35,288 bases of DNA, taken from DASXMT01 sp035552655 (GTDB taxonomy: Bacteria > Actinomycetota > Acidimicrobiia > Acidimicrobiales > RAAP-2). The notes under the pieces are model-generated. The model was not told the DNA's origin. It did not search any database and worked only from the letters and a program-made list of their open reading frames with translations. The DNA lies in assembly GCA_035552655.1 (NCBI GenBank), contig DASZLD010000162.1:1-35288 (forward strand), in the 5' to 3' direction. Below are positions 23,778 to 31,740 of the stretch, piece by piece (positions within the stretch are counted from its first letter, which is position 1; each line of letters starts with the position of its first letter). Made by a program: the position numbers and the translations under genes.

Positions 23778-25753
23778 TGGCGCCGACGACCGCCGTGTCG
23801 CCGCCCGCCCTCCCGTGGCTGCGGAGCGCCCGGCCGCTGATGATGTTGGGGCTCGGGGTCCTGGTGCTGGTGGCTCCGTGGCTCGGCCTCGGGGACTACT
23901 GGTCCCGGCAATTCATCCTGATCGCCATCCTGGCCCTGGTGGTGAGCGGGCTCAACATCAGCCTCGGCTATGCCGGCGAGCTGGCCCTGGGCCAGGTGGC
24001 GCTGTACGCGGTGGGGGCGTACGTCGCCGGATACCTGGCCGTGAGCCAGGGCGTCACCGACATCCTGCTCTGCCTTCTGGCTGCCATCGGCGGCGCCATC
24101 GTGGTGGGGTTCGTGTCGGGAATTCCCGGATTGCGCCTGGGTGGTTGGTCCTTGGCCATGGTCACCTTCTTCCTGGTCATCATCATTCCCAACGTGCTCG
24201 ATCTCCTGTCCTCTCAGACCGGAGGGGCGCTCGGTCTGTCCGGGATACCGATCCCGACCATCTTCGGGGCCCAGCTGGTAGGCGACGGCTTCTACGTCTT
24301 CGTCATCGCCGTCACCATCATCTGGTTCGCCATATTCCGGAACCTCATCAGCTCGTCGCACGGCGACGCCTTCTTGGTGTTGAAGCAGAGCCCGATCCTG
24401 GCTGCCACCCTGGGCATCTCGGTCTACCGGCTGAAGCTGCTGGCCTACGTGGTCGGGGCCATCCCCGCCGGGATCGCCGGGGTGCTCTTCGCCTTCCTCT
24501 CCGCCTACATCTCCCCGTCGTCCTTCGCCTTCGCCCTGGCCTTCACCATCCTCACCGCCTCGGTGGTGGGCGGCTCGCAATCCATCTACGGAGCCATCTT
24601 CGGCGCCGCCATCCTTCAGCTCGGACCGGAACGGATCGCTTCGTTCCAGAACTACTCCCTCATCGTCTACGGGGCCTTCCTGGTCGTCGCCGGCCTGGTC
24701 TTCTCCGACGGCATTGCCGGGCTCATCCGGTCGGGGCTGAGCCAGGCCCGTCGTCGGGGCTGGCTCTCGGGCGCGGCACCGATCGACACCGTGGGCCCGC
24801 TGGCGGTGGCCGACGCGGCCGTTCCCACTGCCGTCGACGAGGCCGCCGTGGGCCCGCTGGCCGGGGCCACCACCGTTTCCACCCCGGCCGATGAGACCGC
24901 CGCCGTCATCGGCGATCTTGCCGGCGAGGCCCTGACCGTGACCGAGCTGCGCAAGGATTTCGGCGGCGTCACCGCCGTCGACGACGTCACGCTCGAAGCC
25001 GTTCCCGGTCAGGTAACCGCCCTGATCGGGCCCAACGGGTCGGGTAAGACAACGCTGCTCAACTTGGTATGCGGCTTCTACAAGCCCACGTCCGGGTCGG
25101 TTCGTCTCGGCCAGGTGGAGCTGGGCGGACTGGCCCCGTACCGGTCGGCCCGGGCCGGAGTGGCGCGTACGTTCCAGACACCGCTCATCCCCAAGGGCAT
25201 GCGGGCGCGTGCGTTCGTGGCCACCGGGCGCTACATCAGCCACCGGGTGTCCATGCCCGCCTCCATTCTTCGTCTGCCCTCGTTCTGGCGCGGGTCGCGG
25301 GACTCAGACGCCGAAGCCCTTCGCCTGTTGACCCTGTTGGGCATCGCCCACGTGGCCGACTCCGAGGTGGCGTCGCTCCCCCTGGGGACCCGCCGCCTGG
25401 TCGAGGTGGCGCGGGCGCTGGCCGCCGAACCCAAGGTGTTCCTGTTCGACGAGGTGGGATCGGGCTTGGACGAAGAGGACATCCAGCGACTGGAAGAGGC
25501 CATCGAGCTCATCCGTCGGGCCGGGGGAACGGTGGTCCTGGTGGAGCACAATTTCCCCCTGGTCCTCAAGATCGCCGACCGGATCCATGTCCTGAGCCAG
25601 GGGGCGCTGATCGCCTCGGGTACCCCATCGGAGATCCAGGCCAATCGGCGGGTCCTCGAGGAGTACACGGGATCGAGCGACACGGCCGACACCATCGAGG
25701 AGCTGGAGCGGGCCGATGCCGCCCCCGGGCCGCCGCCGGCCGAGCCGCGCTGA
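23777..25753 (+). CDS. Fused LivM permease-LivG ATPase
   Basis: A 658-residue fusion. Residues about 20-320 are a LivM-type permease (NISLGYAGELALGQVALYAVGAY; IPAGIAGVLFAFLSAY). An Ala/Val/Thr-rich linker of about 60 residues (330-385) contains VGPLA twice. Residues about 386-632 are a LivG-type ATPase: Walker A GPNGSGKT (418-425), Q-loop Gln467, Walker B KVFLFDE (553-559) and His591. The ABC signature is degenerate, LPLGTRR (534-540) instead of LSYGQQR. The GTG start overlaps the LivH stop, and the TGA overlaps the next ATG. The frame is continuous with no sign of a sequencing join, and this fusion type is known in actinobacteria. Confidence 0.92.
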   Translation: MAPTTAVSPPALPWLRSARPLMMLGLGVLVLVAPWLGLGDYWSRQFILIAILALVVSGLNISLGYAGELALGQVALYAVGAYVAGYLAVSQGVTDILLCLLAAIGGAIVVGFVSGIPGLRLGGWSLAMVTFFLVIIIPNVLDLLSSQTGGALGLSGIPIPTIFGAQLVGDGFYVFVIAVTIIWFAIFRNLISSSHGDAFLVLKQSPILAATLGISVYRLKLLAYVVGAIPAGIAGVLFAFLSAYISPSSFAFALAFTILTASVVGGSQSIYGAIFGAAILQLGPERIASFQNYSLIVYGAFLVVAGLVFSDGIAGLIRSGLSQARRRGWLSGAAPIDTVGPLAVADAAVPTAVDEAAVGPLAGATTVSTPADETAAVIGDLAGEALTVTELRKDFGGVTAVDDVTLEAVPGQVTALIGPNGSGKTTLLNLVCGFYKPTSGSVRLGQVELGGLAPYRSARAGVARTFQTPLIPKGMRARAFVATGRYISHRVSMPASILRLPSFWRGSRDSDAEALRLLTLLGIAHVADSEVASLPLGTRRLVEVARALAAEPKVFLFDEVGSGLDEEDIQRLEEAIELIRRAGGTVVLVEHNFPLVLKIADRIHVLSQGALIASGTPSEIQANRRVLEEYTGSSDTADTIEELERADAAPGPPPAEPR

Positions 25754-26529
25754 TGCTGACCGTTGACTCCATCGCCGGCGGGTACGGGGACATCCAGGTC
25801 CTGTGGGGCGTCTCGGCATCGGTCGAGGCCGGGCACGTGACGGTCGTCCTGGGGCGGAACGGTGCGGGCAAGTCGTCGCTCTTGAACGCCGTGGCCGGCT
25901 TTCTGCCCACGGTGCGGTCCGGACACGTGCGCCTGGGCGACCTCGAGCTGGGGCGTCTCACACCCTTCGAGCGGGTCCGGGCCGGGTTGGCCTACGTGCA
26001 GGAGGGAAAGCGGGTGTTCCATCGGCGAACGGTAGAGGAGAACCTCCTCCTCGGGGGATACACGGTGAAGCGCCCGTTCCTGCGCAGGGGGCAGCGTCTC
26101 CAGGCCTCGGTCGACCGCGCCTACGAGCGCTTCCCCATGCTGGCCGATCGCAGAAAGATGACAGCCGGGCGGCTGTCCGGAGGCCAACAGCAGATGCTGG
26201 CCATCGCCCAGGCTCTTATCCCCGAGCCCACCGTGCTCATGCTGGACGAGCCCTCGGCCGGGCTGGCACCGGCGGTGGCCAAGGAGGTGTTCGCCATGGT
26301 CGAAAACCTGAAACGCGAGGGTCTGGCCGTCCTGTTGGTGGAGCAGGTGGTGGACAACGCCCTGGCTATTGCCGACGACGTCATCGTCATCGACGCCGGC
26401 CGGGTGGCCGCGTCGGGCCGGGTGGCCGATTTCGATGACACCACCATGGTCCGCGACCTGTACCTGGGCCGCAGCGGGGCCGGACCGGGCGAGTCTCACG
26501 GCCGCGCTCCGGGCCGCTCGGGCTCGTGA
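25753..26529 (+). CDS. LivF-type ABC importer ATPase
   Basis: Second ATPase of the importer, 258 residues. Walker A is GRNGAGKS (34-41), the Q-loop AYVQEGKRVFHRRTVEENL is at 80-98, a canonical signature LSGGQQQ is at 141-147, Walker B is VLMLDEP (161-167), and VEQ (195-197) gives Gln in place of the H-loop His, as is usual for LivF. It thus supplies one canonical signature against the degenerate one in the fused partner, so the ATPase dimer is asymmetric. TGATG overlap at 25751-25755 couples its translation to the fusion gene. The C-terminus carries an extra Gly/Ser/Arg-rich tail. Confidence 0.93.
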   Translation: MLTVDSIAGGYGDIQVLWGVSASVEAGHVTVVLGRNGAGKSSLLNAVAGFLPTVRSGHVRLGDLELGRLTPFERVRAGLAYVQEGKRVFHRRTVEENLLLGGYTVKRPFLRRGQRLQASVDRAYERFPMLADRRKMTAGRLSGGQQQMLAIAQALIPEPTVLMLDEPSAGLAPAVAKEVFAMVENLKREGLAVLLVEQVVDNALAIADDVIVIDAGRVAASGRVADFDDTTMVRDLYLGRSGAGPGESHGRAPGRSGS

Positions 26530-26543
26530 CCACCATGGTCGGG

Positions 26544-26564
26544 CCCCGTCCGGCCCGGCCGGGG
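26544..26564. terminator. Possible hairpin between importer and SnoaL-like gene
   Basis: CCCCG (26544-26548) and CGGGG (26560-26564) form a GC-only dyad in the 35-base convergent gap, with further CCGG elements inside. It ends at the stop codon of the minus-strand gene. It is short and could be chance in this composition. Confidence 0.3.
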
Positions 26565-26984
26565 TCAGGCCTTCTGGGGGTCGGCTCGCACCCGGCGGCG
26601 GGCGAACAGCCACGGGCCGTCACCCTCTCGCCGGTAGGTGTCGCGATAGCGGCCCCAGCGCCAGAGCCCGTTGTCGCTGATCACGAACCAGTAGGCCGCG
26701 CCGGTGGCCACCCAGGGGCTCTCGAACTCGATGGTGAGGTTGGACACGTTGTGGCGCATGTAGGTCTGTCCCACCTCGCCCCCGTGGTCATCGGCCAAGC
26801 CCCCAAGCAGGCCGGCGATGGCGGCCCGGCCCTGCAGCGGCTCCGGCGCCGTATCGGCCTCGAAGATGGCGTCCGGCTCGAACAGGGCCACCAACTGGTC
26901 GATCTTCCCGCCGTCTCCCAGGTGGGTGTACCGGGCCACCAGCTCGCGGATCTCCTCGCGTGCCGCCGTCTCCCATGGGTCCAT
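26565..26984 (-). CDS. SnoaL-like (NTF2-fold) protein 3
   Basis: NTF2-superfamily protein of 139 residues: helix pair EEIRELVARYTHLGDGGKIDQLVALF, first strand FEPDAIFEAD and late strands WRWGRYRDTYRREGDGPWLFARRR. It is a single minus-strand gene, convergent with the importer and divergent from the hydrolase/alcohol dehydrogenase pair. A GAGG lies about nine bases before the ATG. It is the third such protein in this window; the three share fold landmarks but little sequence, so each probably serves its own step. The function is unassigned. Confidence 0.85.
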   Translation of the reverse strand: MDPWETAAREEIRELVARYTHLGDGGKIDQLVALFEPDAIFEADTAPEPLQGRAAIAGLLGGLADDHGGEVGQTYMRHNVSNLTIEFESPWVATGAAYWFVISDNGLWRWGRYRDTYRREGDGPWLFARRRVRADPQKA

Positions 26985-27071
26985 GTCGATCGTCCTCTCG
27001 TGGTCGCGTGGTCATGATCGCGTAGCTCCGAGATCCATGCCGCTCTCGAGGTCTCACCGAAAGGATCGCCC

Positions 27072-27935
27072 ATGCCCCACGACGTCGAATTCACATCCGA
27101 AGGCGCCACCCTCCGGGGCTGGCTGACCGTCCCCGACGGCCCCGGCCCTCATGGAGCCGTGGTGGTGACCGGGGGGTTCGGCGGGGTGAAGGAGGTCTTC
27201 CTCCATCACAACTACCCCCAGGTCTTCGCCGACGCCGGTTTCGTGGTCCTGAACTACGACCACATCAACTGCGGGACCAGCGACGGGACGCCCCGACAGG
27301 AACTGGACCCGATCAAGCAACAGCGCGGCTACAAGGACGCCATCACCTTTTTGGCTGGGCACCCGGACGTGGATGCCGAGCGCATCGGCATCTGGGGGAC
27401 CAGCTACTCGGGCGGCCACGTGCTGGCCGTGGCGGCCAATGACCGCAGGGTCAAGTGCGTGGTGTCCCAAGCCATGACCATCAGCGGCCGCGACAACACC
27501 ATCGCCCGCAATTCGCCCGCTGCGGTGGTGGACCTCCACCAGCGGTTCGCCCAGGATCGTCTGGCCCGCCAACGGGGCGAGGCTCCAGCCGTGGTGCAGG
27601 CGTTCGCCGACGACAGCGACTCGGTCAGGTTCATCAGGTCGCTCCCGCCCGAGTACGTCGAGAACTGGAAGAACGAGATCACCCTCCGGTCCTGGGAGCT
27701 CTACGCCGAGTACGAGCCGGCGGCCTTCATCGAGCGCATCAGCCCCACGCCCCTGTTGATGGTCATTCCCACCGGGGACACCATGACCCCGGCCACCGAC
27801 GCCCTGGCCGCCTACAACCGGGCCCTCGAGCCCAAGAAGCTGGTTACCGTGGGCGGCGATCACTACGCCGTGTACAGCGAGGCCTTCGAATCCACCAGCA
27901 GGGCCGCCCGGGACTGGTTCCTCACCCACCTGTGA
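27072..27935 (+). CDS. Alpha/beta hydrolase (dienelactone hydrolase-like)
   Basis: Cytoplasmic alpha/beta-hydrolase-fold protein of 287 residues. The nucleophile elbow is GTSYSGG (109-115) with Ser111; Asp236 in PTGDTMTP and His264 in GGDHYAVY complete the probable triad. The N-terminal strands (VEFTSEGATLRGWLTVPDG; HGAVVVTGGFGG) resemble acyl peptidase and dienelactone-hydrolase-like enzymes. AAAGGA precedes the ATG. It may open a lactone or hydrolyse an ester or CoA thioester in the pathway. The alcohol dehydrogenase follows at 56 bases on the same strand. Confidence 0.88.
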   Translation: MPHDVEFTSEGATLRGWLTVPDGPGPHGAVVVTGGFGGVKEVFLHHNYPQVFADAGFVVLNYDHINCGTSDGTPRQELDPIKQQRGYKDAITFLAGHPDVDAERIGIWGTSYSGGHVLAVAANDRRVKCVVSQAMTISGRDNTIARNSPAAVVDLHQRFAQDRLARQRGEAPAVVQAFADDSDSVRFIRSLPPEYVENWKNEITLRSWELYAEYEPAAFIERISPTPLLMVIPTGDTMTPATDALAAYNRALEPKKLVTVGGDHYAVYSEAFESTSRAARDWFLTHL

Positions 27936-27990
27936 TCACCGATTGCGCCAGGCCGAAACCACCACTACCGCCACAAGAGAGAAGAGACCG

Positions 27991-29067
27991 TTGAAGGGCA
28001 TCGTCTGGAATGGGTTCATCGACGTCACCGACGAGCTGGAGGTTCGCCGGCCCGAGCCGAGCGAGGTGCTGGTGCACATCGCCTATGCCGGCGTGTGCCA
28101 TAGCGACTACAGCGTGGTGAACGGCACCATCGCCTTTCCACCTCCGGTGGTGCTGGGCCACGAGGGGGCCGGGGTGGTCGAAGCGGTGGGCTCGGCGGTG
28201 ACCAAGGTGTCGGTGGGCGACCATGTGGTCCTGCACACCCTCAGCTACTGCGGGGCCTGCGACCAGTGCGATCGGGGGCGACCGACCCACTGCCGCTCGT
28301 CGCTCGGCGGCCTCAGCCAGCCCTTCACCTACAAGGGCGAACCGGCCTATACCTTCGCCAAGGCCGGCGTGTTCAGCGAGTACACCGTGGTGCACGAGAA
28401 CCAGGCCGTCCGCATCGACGACGACGTGCCCCTGCGGGTGGCCTCGTTGTTGGGGTGTGCCGTGCTCACCGGGGCCGGGGCCGCGTTGAACCGGGCCAAG
28501 GTCGAGCGAGGCTCGAGTGCGGTCGTGCTGGGTGTTGGCGGCATCGGCCTCAATGCCATCCAGGGCAGTCGGATCGCCGGGGCCACCACCATCGTGGCCG
28601 TGGACGTGAACCCAGACAAAGAAGCGCTGGCCCGGCAGTTCGGGGCCACCCATTTCATCGGCATGGACGGCCAGGACAGCGCTGAGGCCATCCGCCAGGT
28701 CTGCCCCGACGGCGTGGACTCCTCATTCGAGTGCGTGGGGCGCTCCGACCTCAGCCGGGTGGCCATCGAGGCGCTGGCCGGCGGCGGGAGCTGCGTGCTG
28801 GTCGGGACCACGCCCATGGACGCCGAGGTCTCGTTCCTGTCACGCGACCTGTGGTTGGACAAGAACGTCATGGGTTGCCGCTACGGCTCGGCCCAGCCCC
28901 ACCACGACATTCCCACCTACCTCAAGCTGTACCGGGCCGGGCTGATGTTGCTGGATGAGATGGTGACCAACGTGTACCCCATCGAGGATGTCGAGCGCGC
29001 CTTCGAGGACATGGCCACCAGCACCATCGCCCGCACGGTGTTGGCCATCTCCGACGTCGACGGCTGA
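27991..29067 (+). CDS. Zinc-dependent alcohol dehydrogenase (MDR family)
   Basis: Medium-chain dehydrogenase of 358 residues oxidising an alcohol with NAD(P). Catalytic zinc ligands are Cys36 (GVCHSD), His57-Glu58 (GHEGAG) and Cys156. Structural zinc is bound by Cys87, Cys90, Cys93 and Cys101 (CGACDQC...THC). The Rossmann motif is GVGGIG (181-186), with Asp205 at the end of strand 2 favouring NAD. I choose TTG at 27991, which places the first strand (KGIVWNG) normally and is preceded by AGAGAGAAGAG. An in-frame TTG at 27943 would add an implausible Thr-rich leader. Confidence 0.9.
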   Translation: MKGIVWNGFIDVTDELEVRRPEPSEVLVHIAYAGVCHSDYSVVNGTIAFPPPVVLGHEGAGVVEAVGSAVTKVSVGDHVVLHTLSYCGACDQCDRGRPTHCRSSLGGLSQPFTYKGEPAYTFAKAGVFSEYTVVHENQAVRIDDDVPLRVASLLGCAVLTGAGAALNRAKVERGSSAVVLGVGGIGLNAIQGSRIAGATTIVAVDVNPDKEALARQFGATHFIGMDGQDSAEAIRQVCPDGVDSSFECVGRSDLSRVAIEALAGGGSCVLVGTTPMDAEVSFLSRDLWLDKNVMGCRYGSAQPHHDIPTYLKLYRAGLMLLDEMVTNVYPIEDVERAFEDMATSTIARTVLAISDVDG

Positions 29068-29092
29068 GCGTCGGCCGAGGGCCTCCCTGCCA

Positions 29093-29935
29093 TCAGCTCC
29101 AGAAGGAGCGCACGGAAGCGGCCAGGGCCCGACCCTGGATCCGGCCGGCGCGGGCCGAGGGTTCCCGGGAGGCCGGGCTGAGGAGGTCGGACCCGAAGGC
29201 GGCGGTGGAGGCTTCGTCCGGCCGGACGGTGTGGATCCGGGACTCGGCCTCCAGCTTCTTCATCCCGGCGGAGACGTCGTCACTCAGCGGCAACATGTCG
29301 TCGAGAGGAGCGAGGATGAGCACGACGTCGTGGCCCACGGCCAGGTCGGCGTTGAGCACCGAGCGAATGCCGCCGTCCATGTAGCGCCGCCCGTCGATGG
29401 TGATGGGCGGCCAGATGCCGGGTACGGCACTGCTGGCCGCCACCGCGTCGACCAGGGAGACGTCACCGCCCTCGTCGAAGATCCGCTCCTCACCGGTGCG
29501 GGCCTCGACGGCCACGATGCGCACCGGTCGGTCGGGCCAGGCGTGGTTGGGCAGCCGTCCGGCGATGACCTGCAGCCGGGCCGCTTCGGGGACGGTGTCG
29601 GTCTCGAGGGCCAGAGCGCCGACGGCATTCCGGAGCTCGAGGGCACTGGACGTGGTGGACACGGCGTCGATCCAGAATTGTTCGAGGCTGGCCAAGTCGA
29701 ACGGTGCCCTCAGCTCGCCCGAGCCTCCAGCCGGTTCCACCAGGCGACCGAACAGGTGCTCGAGGGAGACACCGCTGGTGATCTGGGCGGCGACGGTCGA
29801 ACCGGCCGAGGTGCCGACGACCAGGTCCGCTCCGGTGACATCCACGCCTCCGTCGGCCAGGCCGGTCAGCACCCCGGTCTCCCAGGCGATCCCGGCCACC
29901 CCGCCTCCGCCCAACACCAGCGCCCGGGTGGTCAT
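29093..29935 (-). CDS. Patatin-like phospholipase/acyl hydrolase
   Basis: Patatin-fold serine hydrolase of 280 residues. The oxyanion loop is LGGGGVAG (8-15), nucleophile Ser43 in GTSAG, and catalytic Asp187 in YMDGGIRS, forming the Ser-Asp dyad. It would cleave acyl esters of lipids or related compounds. There is no signal peptide, so it is probably cytoplasmic. Its ATG overlaps the stop of the upstream flavoprotein gene by four bases (ATGA), so the two are co-translated and probably share a pathway or substrate class. Confidence 0.9.
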   Translation of the reverse strand: MTTRALVLGGGGVAGIAWETGVLTGLADGGVDVTGADLVVGTSAGSTVAAQITSGVSLEHLFGRLVEPAGGSGELRAPFDLASLEQFWIDAVSTTSSALELRNAVGALALETDTVPEAARLQVIAGRLPNHAWPDRPVRIVAVEARTGEERIFDEGGDVSLVDAVAASSAVPGIWPPITIDGRRYMDGGIRSVLNADLAVGHDVVLILAPLDDMLPLSDDVSAGMKKLEAESRIHTVRPDEASTAAFGSDLLSPASREPSARAGRIQGRALAASVRSFWS

Positions 29936-31581
29936 GGCCGGCCCAACGCCGTGCTCGACGTCTGGGCGGCGACGTGTCGACCGGCCCGGTATCCGAACGT
30001 GACCCCGTGGGCGATGGTGGCACCACCGGAGGGGTAGGCCCAGCCGAAGACGTTGGCTGCGGTGTTCCCTGCCGCGTACAGACCGGGAATGGGCGAGCCG
30101 GTGCGCGAGATGACCTGGCTGTCGGCAGTGACCCGCGGGCCACCGTTGGTGCCCAGGGTTCCCGGATAGAGGGCCACTGCGTAATAGGGGGCGGCGCCCA
30201 GCGGGCGCAAGGGTGGGGCCGCCATCAACCCGAACAGGTGGCGATCGAAATCCGGGTCCGTGCCCTTTCCGGCGTTGGTGTTGTAGCGGGACACGGTGGC
30301 ATCGAGGGTGGCCGGATCGACGCCGATGCGCTGGGCCAGCTCGTTGATGGTGTCGCCCCGGTGGACCCAGTCGGGCACGGGTTGGCCGGGGGTGATGGAC
30401 AGTATCTGCGTGGACTCCTTGGCCTCATGGTCGAAGATCATCCAGGCCGGCGCCTGGTTGGGGAACTCGGCCCGGGAGGCGTCGAAGGTGCCGAAGGCCT
30501 TGGGGAAGTCGTTGTAGGGGACGGCCTCGTTGGCGAAGCGATGGCCGTGGCCGTTGACGATGATCGAACCGGGCATGCCCCGACCGCCCTCGAACTGGGG
30601 AACGGGCTCGCCCTTGTCCACGATGGTCGGGTCGAACATGGCCGGCGTTCCCCAGTACGAGTTCAGGTTGGCCAGGGCCGCTCCCGCCTCGGTCGCCATG
30701 ACCAGGCCGTCGCCCACGTTGTTGGGGGGCGACAGCGGTTGCACGTCGTACCCGATGAGATCTCGGACCATGTGGCGGTTCCACTCGAACCCACCGCAGG
30801 CCAACACCACTCCCTTGCGGGCCCCGAGGAACAGCCCGACGCCCTCGTGCTCGGCCCGTACGCCCACGATGGCGCCGTCGGAGGAGATCAGCTCCCGTGC
30901 CGGCGTGGACAGCCGGATGCCGACGTCCCGGGCCAACAGCCCCTTCCACAGCATGCCGATGAGGGCTGCGCCCTTGGGCCGGACATCCTCGGCCTCCCGT
31001 CGGGCCAGTTCGGCGTCGAAGTCCGGGTCGTTCGCTCCGAACAGGTCCTCGGCCAGCGTGGTGTAGGAGCCCAGCGACATCAGGGTACCCCGGGATACGA
31101 GTCGATCACGCCAGTCGGGCAGCTCGGCGCCGAAGGCGTAGGGGACGGGCTCGACCGAACGGCCGCCCGGCTTCTTCCCGGGTACGTCGTAGGGGAAGTA
31201 GTAATCAGGGAAGAAGGACAGCGACGTCATGGTCACCGGCGTGTTCGACTCCAGATACTCGAGCGCCTCGGGTGCGGTGTCCACGAAGACCTCGAGAAGA
31301 TCAGGGTCGGGCTCCAGCCCGCTGGCCAAGTGGCGAACGTAGGCCAGGGCGTCCTCCCGGCTGTCCTCCATGCCGTCTTTGGCCATGTGGGCGTTCTGAG
31401 GGATCCACAGGACGCCGCCCGAGACGGCAGTGGTGCCCCCGATCATGTCGCTCTTCTCGACCACCAGCACCTTGGCCCCACCGTCGGCGGCCAAGGTGGC
31501 CGCCGTCAGCGCCGCCCCGCCCGAGCCGACGACGATCACGTCGACGACCTCGTCCCACGAATCTGGTAGCTCGACGATCAT
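29932..31581 (-). CDS. FAD-binding dehydrogenase, 3-ketosteroid-dehydrogenase-like
   Basis: Flavoprotein of 549 residues in the FAD_binding_2 family. The dinucleotide motif is VVGSGGAALTAA (17-28), with Glu42 at the end of strand 2. A second FAD segment is GLYAAGNTAANVFGWAYPSGG (500-520), and LYPGTLGTNGG (471-481) resembles the substrate-side region of 3-ketosteroid delta-1-dehydrogenases. Related enzymes dehydrogenate 3-keto-4-ene or delta-4 steroid rings, but other members reduce fumarate or act on other enones, so steroid specificity is only suggested. The ATG at 31581 follows GGGGGA. It is first in an operon with the patatin and divergent from SDR 3. Confidence 0.88.
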   Translation of the reverse strand: MIVELPDSWDEVVDVIVVGSGGAALTAATLAADGGAKVLVVEKSDMIGGTTAVSGGVLWIPQNAHMAKDGMEDSREDALAYVRHLASGLEPDPDLLEVFVDTAPEALEYLESNTPVTMTSLSFFPDYYFPYDVPGKKPGGRSVEPVPYAFGAELPDWRDRLVSRGTLMSLGSYTTLAEDLFGANDPDFDAELARREAEDVRPKGAALIGMLWKGLLARDVGIRLSTPARELISSDGAIVGVRAEHEGVGLFLGARKGVVLACGGFEWNRHMVRDLIGYDVQPLSPPNNVGDGLVMATEAGAALANLNSYWGTPAMFDPTIVDKGEPVPQFEGGRGMPGSIIVNGHGHRFANEAVPYNDFPKAFGTFDASRAEFPNQAPAWMIFDHEAKESTQILSITPGQPVPDWVHRGDTINELAQRIGVDPATLDATVSRYNTNAGKGTDPDFDRHLFGLMAAPPLRPLGAAPYYAVALYPGTLGTNGGPRVTADSQVISRTGSPIPGLYAAGNTAANVFGWAYPSGGATIAHGVTFGYRAGRHVAAQTSSTALGRP

Positions 31582-31608
31582 CGTTCCCCCGGTCTGGTCG
31601 CTGCCCTC

Positions 31609-31614
31609 ATAGTA
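31609..31614 (-). promoter_or_regulatory. Candidate -10 for flavoprotein operon
   Basis: On the minus strand TACTAT (complement of 31609-31614) fits the actinobacterial TANNNT -10 and would give a leader of about 20 bases with a GGGGGA ribosome site before the ATG at 31581. The -35 region is poor (TGGGAC-like), so an activator may be needed. Confidence 0.4.
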
Positions 31615-31658
31615 GAGGAGGAGCCTTCGCCGTCCCACTGGCCACGCCGAGTTCTGAT

Positions 31659-31670
31659 CATCGGCCGATG
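31659..31670. promoter_or_regulatory. Perfect 12-bp palindrome in divergent promoter region
   Basis: CATCGGCCGATG is its own reverse complement. It lies between the two divergent -10 candidates (31609-31614 and 31729-31734), where a shared dimeric repressor or activator would bind. A single copy was noticed. Palindromes with a CGGCCG core are not rare in GC-rich DNA, so this is a candidate only. Confidence 0.35.
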
Positions 31671-31728
31671 GCCACGGCCCGGTACTGGTCGCATGGTCAC
31701 GCCCATGGCCCCAGGCCGACTCTTTGCA

Positions 31729-31734
31729 TAAAAT
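31729..31734 (+). promoter_or_regulatory. Leaderless-type -10 (TAAAAT) of SDR 3
   Basis: TAAAAT ends seven bases before the A of the ATG at 31741. Transcription would then start at the start codon itself, the classic actinobacterial leaderless arrangement. There is no purine-rich ribosome site in front of this ATG, which fits. The surrounding TTTGCATAAAATATCC is sharply more AT-rich than its neighbourhood. Confidence 0.6.
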
Positions 31735-31740
31735 ATCCGA

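Noticed and set aside
23777..25753. Permease-ATPase fusion as a possible sequencing frameshift artefact
   Set aside because: The reading frame is continuous through a sensible flexible linker, and this fusion order is a known actinobacterial arrangement.
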